Source of the DNA: an uncultured Arthrobacter sp.
GTDB taxonomy: Bacteria; Actinomycetota; Actinomycetes; Actinomycetales; Micrococcaceae
Assembly: GCA_937873245.1 (NCBI GenBank)
Contig: CALMVY010000400.1
Location: 1 to 8,344 of the forward strand
Direction: 5' to 3'
Length of the DNA: 8,344 bases
The position numbers and the translations under genes were made by a program. The notes under the pieces are model-generated. The model saw only the letters and a list, made by a program, of their open reading frames with translations, ran no database searches and was not told the DNA's origin. Of this stretch, positions 1-4,188 are shown piece by piece (position 1 is the first letter of the stretch; each line of letters starts with the position of its first letter).

Positions 1-804
1 AATATCGCCGTGGACCGGCCGCAGCGGCAACCGGAGTCCGGCGGGCAGTCCGTCGAGCGCGGCGGCGCCTAGACCGTTGGCCACGATGGGCTCCCTGGCC
101 CGGACGGAGCCGCCGCCGGCGAGCCCGGCCCCCGCCACCCGCCCGTCAGCCCACAGCAGCCCGGCAGCTCGACGGCCGATGGTGTCGCAGTGGCTGTCCG
201 CGGCCAGGAGTTCACCGATCCGGGCGAGCAGCCCGCGGGGGTCCACCTGGTGGTCGGCGGGAATGTCGAATGCGCAGGAAATGCCGGGGCTCAGCAGGGG
301 TTCGCGCGTGCGCGCTTCCCGGACGGTCAGCGGCTCGACGGCCAGGCCGGAGGCCTGCTGGACCGTGCGCAGGTCCGCGAGCGCCCGGCGGTCGGCCGCG
401 TCGGCGCCCACGGCGAGGGTCGGCGTCGTGAGGTATCCGGTGCTGTTCTTTGCGCCGGCATCCGTCCCGGCGTCGCCCGCTCCGCCCTCAAGCCCGGCGG
501 CAAAAGCCGGCCAGAGCCGGGAGGACTCGAGCATCAGCTCCAGGAGGGGTTCCTCCCGGTAGTGCAGTTCACTCACGGGGGCGAGCATGCCGGCGGCAGC
601 CCAGCTGGCGCCGCTGCCCGGGGCATCGTCGATCAGGGCGACAGTTCGGCCCGAGCGTCGCGCCGCCCAGGCGATCCCGTGGCCTACAACGCCGCCGCCG
701 ATCACGGCGACGTCGTAATATTTGCCGGCTTCGGCGTCATCAGGTGCCGCGGGCGCCGCCGCGCCAGGACGCGCGGCAGGGCCGCGGCCGGATGTGGTGC
801 CCAT
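1..804 (-). CDS. thiO: Glycine oxidase ThiO, partial (C-terminus beyond left edge)
   Basis: FAD-dependent oxidase of the DAO/ThiO family. It converts glycine to iminoglycine (dehydroglycine), which feeds the ThiG-dependent thiazole branch of thiamine synthesis in the cytoplasm. The 268 residues present show a Rossmann FAD-binding start (DVAVIGGGVVG, residues 31-41, with an acidic IDD at 58-60 closing the second strand), the ThiO-type motif GASWAAAGMLAPVSE (65-79) and a late LRPVHGDI segment typical of the strand before the second half of the domain. The family is usually about 370-400 residues, so roughly 100 or more are missing off the left edge. A low-complexity Ala/Pro/Gly extension of about 28 residues precedes the FAD domain. 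The ATG at 804 was chosen because it follows a Shine-Dalgarno GAAGG at 8-nt spacing and a TPP riboswitch. thiS and thiG commonly follow thiO, but they are not in the window. The riboswitch makes ThiO preferable to another amino-acid oxidase. Confidence 0.9.
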   Translation of the reverse strand, partial: MGTTSGRGPAARPGAAAPAAPDDAEAGKYYDVAVIGGGVVGHGIAWAARRSGRTVALIDDAPGSGASWAAAGMLAPVSELHYREEPLLELMLESSRLWPAFAAGLEGGAGDAGTDAGAKNSTGYLTTPTLAVGADAADRRALADLRTVQQASGLAVEPLTVREARTREPLLSPGISCAFDIPADHQVDPRGLLARIGELLAADSHCDTIGRRAAGLLWADGRVAGAGLAGGGSVRAREPIVANGLGAAALDGLPAGLRLPLRPVHGDI

Positions 805-817
805 GAAGGATTCCTTC
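805..817 (-). promoter_or_regulatory. Shine-Dalgarno of thiO inside a small sequestering hairpin
   Basis: In the thiO transcript the ribosome-binding sequence GAAGG (complement of 813-817) is followed by AAT and then CCTTC (complement of 805-809), which abuts the ATG. GAAGG and CCTTC are perfectly complementary, giving a 5-bp stem with a 3-nt loop that would hide the Shine-Dalgarno sequence. The same bases continue the 3' strand of the riboswitch's closing region (GTAGGGAAGG), so this segment may switch between pairing in the aptamer, the small hairpin and the ribosome. The complementarity is seen directly; the regulatory role is inferred. Confidence 0.5.
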
Positions 818-893
818 CCTACGCCGGTACTAGCCGGATCAGGTCAAGCGGTCGGCTCTGACGCCCTCTCAGCCTGCCGGCGCCGGACGCGGG
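813..893 (-). promoter_or_regulatory. TPP riboswitch (THI element) upstream of thiO
   Basis: Read on the minus strand, the leader contains the two diagnostic TPP-aptamer blocks: CTGAGAGGG (complement of 864-872) and, after a short variable arm, TTGACCTGATCCGGCTAGTA continuing into CCGGCGTAGGGAAGG (complement of about 813-847). These match the conserved pyrimidine- and pyrophosphate-sensing halves of the THI box. A helix equivalent to P2 can be drawn between GCGTCCGGC and GCCGACCGC with a two-base internal mismatch. The 5' boundary is approximate. The aptamer ends directly at the Shine-Dalgarno sequence of thiO, so TPP binding is expected to lower thiO expression, most simply at translation initiation. 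No separate terminator hairpin with a U-tract lies between aptamer and start codon. Confidence 0.93.
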
Positions 894-930
894 TGGCGTC
901 GACGGCGGCGGGCTCCCGCGGTATTGGCCC

Positions 931-936
931 AGTTTA
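931..936 (-). promoter_or_regulatory. Candidate -10 element for thiO
   Basis: The minus strand reads TAAACT here, matching the TARNCT hexamer seen at other starts in this window. Transcription would begin near 924, giving a leader of about 120 nt that contains the whole TPP aptamer. No convincing -35 is visible; the position 17 bp upstream falls on the thiE start codon. Confidence 0.4.
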
Positions 937-943
937 GGGGAAC

Positions 944-955
944 TAGGCTGGAGGC
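944..955 (+). promoter_or_regulatory. Candidate leaderless promoter -10 of thiE
   Basis: TAGGCT (944-949) is followed by exactly six bases and then the ATG of thiE, so the transcript would begin at or next to the start codon. The only Shine-Dalgarno-like sequence, GGAGG (950-954), is one base from the ATG and too close to serve as a normal ribosome-binding site. The -35 region is weak. Confidence 0.55.
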
Positions 956-1618
956 ATGAGCCAGGATGCCGTCCACACCACTGCCCGTCTGTACCTTTGC
1001 ACCGATGCCCGGCAGGGACGCGGCGACTTCGCGGACTTCGTGGACGCGGCATTTGCCGGCGGCGTCGACATCATCCAGCTGCGCGACAAGTCCCTGGAGG
1101 CGGCCGAGGAACTGGAACTGCTGGAGGTCCTGCACCAGGCAGCCCACCGCCACGGCCGCCTCTGGGCTGTCAACGACCGGGCGGACCTCGCCTCGCTCTC
1201 CGGTGCTCCGGTGTTCCATATCGGGCAGAAGGACATCCCCGCCAGTGCCGCCAGGAAGTTCCTGGGCAAGGACGCCATCATCGGGCTGTCCACCCACAGC
1301 CCGGAGCAGGTGGACGCGGCCATTGCCTCCTCAGCCGGCCGCCACGGACTGGACTACTTCTGTGTCGGGCCGGTGTGGGCCACTCCCACCAAACCGGGCC
1401 GTGCCGCCGTCGGACTCGAGCTGGTGCGCTATGCGGCGGACGCGGCAGCGGGCACGGTGCCGTGGTTCGCGATCGGCGGCATCGACCTCGGAAATGTGGA
1501 GCAGGTGGTGGAGGCCGGCGCCCACAGGATCGTGGTGGTCCGTGCCATCACCGAGGCCGACGATCCCGCCGGCGCCGCCCGGGCGCTGCTCGCCGCCCTC
1601 GACGCCGCGGAAGACTGA
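956..1618 (+). CDS. thiE: Thiamine phosphate synthase ThiE
   Basis: Couples HMP pyrophosphate with thiazole phosphate (THZ-P) to make thiamine monophosphate in the cytoplasm. The 220-residue product is the normal length for a ThiE TIM barrel and carries the family motifs in order: IIQLRDK (39-45), VNDRAD (72-77), HIGQKD (88-93, with the Mg-binding Asp retained; many homologues have HLGQ-E/D-D), GLSTHS (110-115), VGPVWATPTKPG (137-148), AIGGI (172-176) and VVRAI (194-198). The phosphate-binding glycine segments and the pyrophosphate-contacting Ser/Thr cluster are present, so the enzyme looks intact. It is transcribed divergently from thiO and is therefore outside the TPP riboswitch; a TARNCT-type promoter lies immediately before the start. 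It converges with the ferritin-like gene, only 23 bp apart. TenI-like paralogues are the main alternative, but the complete catalytic motif set favours true ThiE. Confidence 0.95.
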   Translation: MSQDAVHTTARLYLCTDARQGRGDFADFVDAAFAGGVDIIQLRDKSLEAAEELELLEVLHQAAHRHGRLWAVNDRADLASLSGAPVFHIGQKDIPASAARKFLGKDAIIGLSTHSPEQVDAAIASSAGRHGLDYFCVGPVWATPTKPGRAAVGLELVRYAADAAAGTVPWFAIGGIDLGNVEQVVEAGAHRIVVVRAITEADDPAGAARALLAALDAAED

Positions 1619-1624
1619 GCGCGC

Positions 1625-1661
1625 AGCTCAGCCGGTCAGGCTCATCCGGTCAGGCCGAGCT
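1625..1661. terminator. Possible bidirectional hairpin between convergent genes, with a direct repeat
   Basis: AGCTCAGCC (1625-1633) pairs with GGCCGAGCT (1653-1661), nine positions with one A/C mismatch and a 19-nt loop. The structure overlaps the last codons of the ferritin-like gene. The loop and flank contain a 10-bp direct repeat, CCGGTCAGGC at 1632-1641 and 1646-1655. No U-tract follows on either strand, so intrinsic termination is uncertain. Confidence 0.3.
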
Positions 1662-2313
1662 GTGTCATCCTGCGCGCATGGTTGGCCGCGAGCTCCGCCA
1701 TCAGATTGCGGACCAGTTCTTTGGACGCGTCATCATCCGCCCCGGCCAGTCCGCCGAGAAACGCGTGCTCGAAACTTACCCGCTGCGCCTGGGTCAGGGC
1801 TTCCCCGAGCAGCCGCCGGGCCCACAGCGCCAGCCGTGACGCCAGCCGCGGGTCATCGGCAAGGGCAGCCTTGAGCCGCTCCCTCAGCACCGCCGTGGCC
1901 TCTTCATCGGCCTGGATCTGCTCCACCAAAGCCCGGGTGCCGGCGTCGACATGGCGCGAAACGGCGCGGTAGAAATCGGCGGAGACGGTGTCGATCACAT
2001 ACGCCTTCATCAGGGATTCGTACCAGTCCGCCGGGCGGGTGCGTTCGTGGAAGTGGTCCACGGACGGCTGGAACGGGAGCATGGCAGCCTCCACATCCAG
2101 GTCCATCGCCTCCAGCCGGGCGCGCACCAGTTCGTAGTGCTGGAACTCGATCACGGCGATCCGGCCCAGGACCGCGCGGTCGTGCAGCGATGGAGAATAC
2201 CGGGCATCGGAGGAGAGGCGTTCGAAAGCGGACAGCTCGCCATAGGCCATCACGCCGAGCAGATCCGTCAGGAAGCTGTTGTAACGGGCGGGATCAGCCG
2301 GGGATGTGCTCAT
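1642..2313 (-). CDS. Ferritin-like fold protein, MiaE-like (MiaE_2 family)
   Basis: A 223-residue, almost entirely helical protein with the spacing of a ferritin-like four-helix bundle. Candidate di-iron ligands are Glu26 (in YGELSAFERL), the Glu56-x-x-His59 pair (IEFQHYE, 55-61), Asp109 or a neighbouring acid in the third helix (AYVIDTVSADFYR), Glu137/Glu138 (ADEEAT) and His212 near the C-terminus (NHARRM). The family is named for similarity to MiaE, the tRNA 2-methylthio-N6-isopentenyladenosine hydroxylase, but the actinobacterial members are generally uncharacterised, so hydroxylation of a tRNA is a hypothesis. As I recall, mycobacteria also keep a MiaE-like gene beside a DEAD-box helicase gene. 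The ATG at 2313 is supported by the TAGTCT hexamer six bases upstream. It is divergent from the RNB gene and convergent with thiE. Ligand assignment is by eye. Confidence 0.85.
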   Translation of the reverse strand: MSTSPADPARYNSFLTDLLGVMAYGELSAFERLSSDARYSPSLHDRAVLGRIAVIEFQHYELVRARLEAMDLDVEAAMLPFQPSVDHFHERTRPADWYESLMKAYVIDTVSADFYRAVSRHVDAGTRALVEQIQADEEATAVLRERLKAALADDPRLASRLALWARRLLGEALTQAQRVSFEHAFLGGLAGADDDASKELVRNLMAELAANHARRMTQLGLTG

Positions 2314-2325
2314 GATCCAAGACTA
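2314..2325 (-). promoter_or_regulatory. Candidate leaderless promoter -10 of the ferritin-like gene
   Basis: On the minus strand TAGTCT (complement of 2320-2325) is followed by six bases and then ATG. No Shine-Dalgarno sequence can fit. Its expected -35 region (about 2343-2348) coincides with the -10 of the divergent RNB gene. Confidence 0.55.
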
Positions 2326-2341
2326 ATGGCGCAAATGAAGC

Positions 2342-2354
2342 TAATCTGATTTTC
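2342..2354 (+). promoter_or_regulatory. Candidate leaderless promoter -10 of the RNB ribonuclease gene
   Basis: TAATCT (2342-2347) is followed by seven bases (GATTTTC) and then the GTG start at 2355. There is no purine-rich Shine-Dalgarno sequence before the GTG. The expected -35 position (about 2319-2324) overlaps the -10 of the divergent gene. Confidence 0.55.
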
Positions 2355-3875
2355 GTGTCCCATCACCGCCTGACCCCGAGCGTCCACCAGCAAGAGAACC
2401 AACTGGCCGAGGCGCTCAGCGCGCTGCGCTCAACGCTTGAACTGCCCGGCCCCTTCCCCGAGGACGCGCTCCGGGAGGCCAAGGAGGCCGTCGCACGCCA
2501 CGAGCTGCCGGAGCTGGATTTCACGCACATCGACTTCGTGACCATCGATCCGGCGTCGTCCACCGACCTCGACCAGGCCCTCTTCATCGACCGCTCCGGT
2601 GAGGGCTACAAGGTCTTCTATGCGATCGCCGACGTCCCCTCCTTCGTGGCCCCCGGCGGGGCCCTCGATGCCGAGACCCGCCGCCGCGGCCAGACCTTCT
2701 ACACCCCGGATGGCCGGATCCCCCTGCACCCGGAGGTCATCAGCGAGGAGGCCGGAAGCCTGCTGGCCGGCCAGCTGTGCGCCGCGTTTGTGTGGGAATT
2801 CGAGCTGGATGCCGCCGCCGAGGTGTCCGCTGTGCGGGTCCGCCGGGCTGCCGTCCGCAGCAGGGCCAAGCTCAGTTACCCGGGCGTGCAGGCAGACCTC
2901 GACGCCGGCACCGCCGCGCCCATACTGCAGCTGCTCAAGGAAGTCGGAATGAAGCGGGTGGAGCTGGAACGGCTCCGTGGCGGCGCCAGCCTCAACATGC
3001 CGGAGCAGGAAATCGAACAGCTGCCCGACGGCGGCTACCGGATTGTCGCTGCCCCGCCGCTGCCCGTGGAGGACTGGAACGCGCAGATTTCCCTGATGAC
3101 GGGGATGGCCGCCGCGGCAATCATGCTGAAGGGCAAAGTCGGCATCCTGCGCACCATGCCGGCTCCGGATGCCGCCTCGCTGGCGCATTTCCACCGCCAG
3201 ACCCGTGCCCTGGGCAAACCGTGGGACGGCGAAATGAGCTATGGCGATTACCTGCGCACCCTCGATCCCACGGACCCGCAGCAGCTGGCGATCGTGCACT
3301 CGGCCGGCATGCTGTTCCGCGGCGCCGGTTACACACCGTTCGACGGAACGGTTCCCGACGCCGCCACCCAGGCCGCAATCGGGGCCGCCTACGCCCACTC
3401 CACCGCCCCGCTGCGCCGGCTGATCGACCGCTTCGTCCTGGTGATCTGCGAGGCACTCAGCAACGGTGCGGAGGTCCCGGCCTGGGCCCGCGAAGCCCTG
3501 CCGTCCCTGCCTGCGATCATGGCCGCCTCGGACCAGCTGGCGGCCCGGCTGGAGCGCCTCTCGCTCGATACGGTCGAGGCGGCCCTACTGGTTAACCACG
3601 TCGGCCAGGAGTTCGACGCCGTCGTGATCTCCGGTTCCAGACCCGCCCGGAACGGGAAAAATGGAAATGGCAAGAATGGGAACGGGAAAAGCGCGAACGG
3701 CAAGAACGGGAACGGAGGCGGCAACGGCAGCGGTCCCTCCGGGATTGTGCAGATCGCCGAGCCTGCGGTCACGGCACGCTGCCCCGGCGAACTGGAACCC
3801 GGCACCCACGTCCGGGTACGGATTGTGTCAGCCGACATTGCTACCCGCGAGGTCCGGCTGGAGCTGGTGGGCTGA
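2355..3875 (+). CDS. RNB-domain ribonuclease (RNase II/R family)
   Basis: A 506-residue protein whose core is an RNB exoribonuclease domain, expected to degrade single-stranded RNA 3' to 5' with Mg2+ in the cytoplasm. The catalytic block TIDPASSTDLDQAL (63-76) supplies Asp65, Asp71 and Asp73, equivalent to E. coli RNase II Asp201, Asp207 and Asp209; the fourth position is Gln74 instead of Asp210. Further RNB landmarks are AIADVPSFV (90-98), EDWNAQISLMTGMAAAAIM (from about 239) and YAHSTAPLRRLIDRF (346-360) with the conserved arginines. The N-terminal cold-shock domains of RNase II/R are absent; a short C-terminal beta segment (IVQIAEPAVTAR onward) may be a reduced S1-like RNA-binding domain. 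A 28-residue Asn/Gly/Lys tract (433-460) interrupts the region before that segment. GTG 2355 is the start that best follows the promoter. The helicase follows on the same strand after 309 bp. Confidence 0.9.
   Translation: MSHHRLTPSVHQQENQLAEALSALRSTLELPGPFPEDALREAKEAVARHELPELDFTHIDFVTIDPASSTDLDQALFIDRSGEGYKVFYAIADVPSFVAPGGALDAETRRRGQTFYTPDGRIPLHPEVISEEAGSLLAGQLCAAFVWEFELDAAAEVSAVRVRRAAVRSRAKLSYPGVQADLDAGTAAPILQLLKEVGMKRVELERLRGGASLNMPEQEIEQLPDGGYRIVAAPPLPVEDWNAQISLMTGMAAAAIMLKGKVGILRTMPAPDAASLAHFHRQTRALGKPWDGEMSYGDYLRTLDPTDPQQLAIVHSAGMLFRGAGYTPFDGTVPDAATQAAIGAAYAHSTAPLRRLIDRFVLVICEALSNGAEVPAWAREALPSLPAIMAASDQLAARLERLSLDTVEAALLVNHVGQEFDAVVISGSRPARNGKNGNGKNGNGKSANGKNGNGGGNGSGPSGIVQIAEPAVTARCPGELEPGTHVRVRIVSADIATREVRLELVG
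3651..3734 (+). repeat. Low-complexity Asn-Gly-Lys repeat tract inside the RNB gene
   Basis: Codons 433-460 encode an imperfect repeat of GKNGN-type units (9 Asn, 4 Lys, the rest almost all Gly with a little Ser/Ala). The DNA is an imperfect tandem array of about 15-nt units such as AACGGGAAAAATGGA, clearly more A-rich than its surroundings and using AAA, AAT and GGA codons that are otherwise infrequent here. It keeps the reading frame. It probably arose by slippage or unit duplication and forms a flexible, positively charged linker. Confidence 0.85.
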
Positions 3876-3891
3876 GCGGTTGGCGCTGTTC

Positions 3892-3920
3892 CCGCGCGCA
3901 TCTTTTACGCGTCAGCGCGG
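3892..3920 (+). terminator. Weak hairpin after the RNB gene
   Basis: CCGCGC (3892-3897) and GCGCGG (3915-3920) can form a 6-bp stem around a 17-nt loop, 16 bases after the RNB stop codon. A T-rich run (TCTTTT, 3901-3906) lies in the loop rather than after the stem, so this is not a standard intrinsic terminator. Confidence 0.25.
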
Positions 3921-3948
3921 TCCGTCGAGGATCCGGGCCGCTTACAGC

Positions 3949-3954
3949 TAGACT
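3949..3954 (+). promoter_or_regulatory. Candidate -10 of the helicase transcript
   Basis: TAGACT matches the TARNCT hexamer found before other genes in the window. Transcription would start near 3961 and give the helicase a leader of about 224 nt. The -35 region is weak (for example TCGAGG at 3925-3930). Confidence 0.4.
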
Positions 3955-3966
3955 GGAAGGGTAGAT

Positions 3967-4032
3967 ATGGATGCCCGGTCGTTGATTTCCTTGATTTTCG
4001 AATTCAACAAGCCCGCCCCTACGCGATCTTGA
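3967..4032 (+). CDS. Possible 21-codon leader peptide upstream of the helicase
   Basis: An ATG at 3967 opens a frame ending at TGA 4030-4032. It encodes 21 residues beginning MDARSLISLIFEF and ending NKPAPTRS, with a hydrophobic centre. GGAAGGG (3955-3961) is a good Shine-Dalgarno sequence five bases upstream if transcription starts earlier than predicted; if it starts near 3961 the peptide would be almost leaderless. I recognise no family. It may be a genuine upstream ORF tuning the helicase or a chance frame; there is no conservation data here. Confidence 0.3.
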   Translation: MDARSLISLIFEFNKPAPTRS

Positions 4033-4094
4033 GACAGACCCGCTGGTCCCCAGTGCCAGCATTTAGATAGCCCGCGATCGGCTTCCACTGGATT

Positions 4095-4153
4095 TGCTTG
4101 CGCCCCTGAGCGTGCTCCGGAACGGCCACCCGGCCGGCCCCGTTGAGCAAGCA
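4095..4153 (+). promoter_or_regulatory. Compound RNA hairpin in the helicase leader
   Basis: TGCTTGC (4095-4101) is perfectly complementary to GCAAGCA (4147-4153), closing a 45-nt interior. Inside it AACGG (4121-4125) pairs with CCGTT (4140-4144) around a GGCC-rich apex. An alternative outer pairing GCTC (4114-4117) with GAGC (4145-4148) competes with the first stem, so two conformations are possible. The structure ends 17 nt before the helicase Shine-Dalgarno sequence. Confidence 0.4.
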
Positions 4154-4164
4154 GCGCAGCCCAA

Positions 4165-4188
4165 ATGAATAAGGAAACTCCCCTGTGA
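4165..4188 (+). promoter_or_regulatory. Helicase ribosome-binding site embedded in a 7-codon ORF that overlaps the start (GTGA)
   Basis: AAGGAAA (4171-4177) is a good Shine-Dalgarno sequence for GTG 4185 and supports that start. The same bases lie within a tiny frame, ATG 4165 to TGA 4186-4188 (MNKETPL), whose stop overlaps the helicase GTG as GTGA, the arrangement typical of translational coupling. The mini-ORF has no obvious ribosome-binding site of its own and may be fortuitous. Confidence 0.4.

Larger units (their letters stand above)
3955..4184 (+). promoter_or_regulatory. Long structured 5' leader of the DEAD-box helicase gene
   Basis: This is the bulk of the 309-bp gap between the RNB and helicase genes. 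It has no long open frame. Its first part (3962-4008) is AT-richer than the rest of the window. It holds a possible leader peptide (3967-4032), a small hairpin GCTGG/CCAGC (4042-4046 with 4056-4060), a larger compound hairpin (4095-4153) and the helicase Shine-Dalgarno AAGGAAA (4171-4177), seven bases before GTG 4185. Long leaders are known for some cold-induced RNA-helicase genes, and autoregulation through the leader is documented for some; whether this one is regulated is inference. Confidence 0.5.

Noticed and set aside
190..861. 223-codon plus-strand open frame across thiO and into the riboswitch
   Set aside because: The minus strand encodes a clear FAD-binding ThiO preceded by a TPP riboswitch; the plus-strand frame is Gly/Arg/Ala-rich shadow sequence running through the conserved aptamer.
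1632..1655. 10-bp direct repeat CCGGTCAGGC as an att or operator site
   Set aside because: It lies at the ends of convergent genes with no integrase or regulator nearby and partly encodes the C-terminus of the ferritin-like protein; a local duplication or terminator element is simpler.
2430..3398. 322-codon open frame on the minus strand opposite the RNB gene
   Set aside because: It is the shadow of the RNB coding frame: low-complexity composition, no ribosome-binding site and no recognisable family.
4023..4079. GCGATC repeated at 4023-4028 and 4074-4079 in the helicase leader
   Set aside because: Two six-base matches in GC-rich DNA are expected by chance, and no pairing or symmetry links them.
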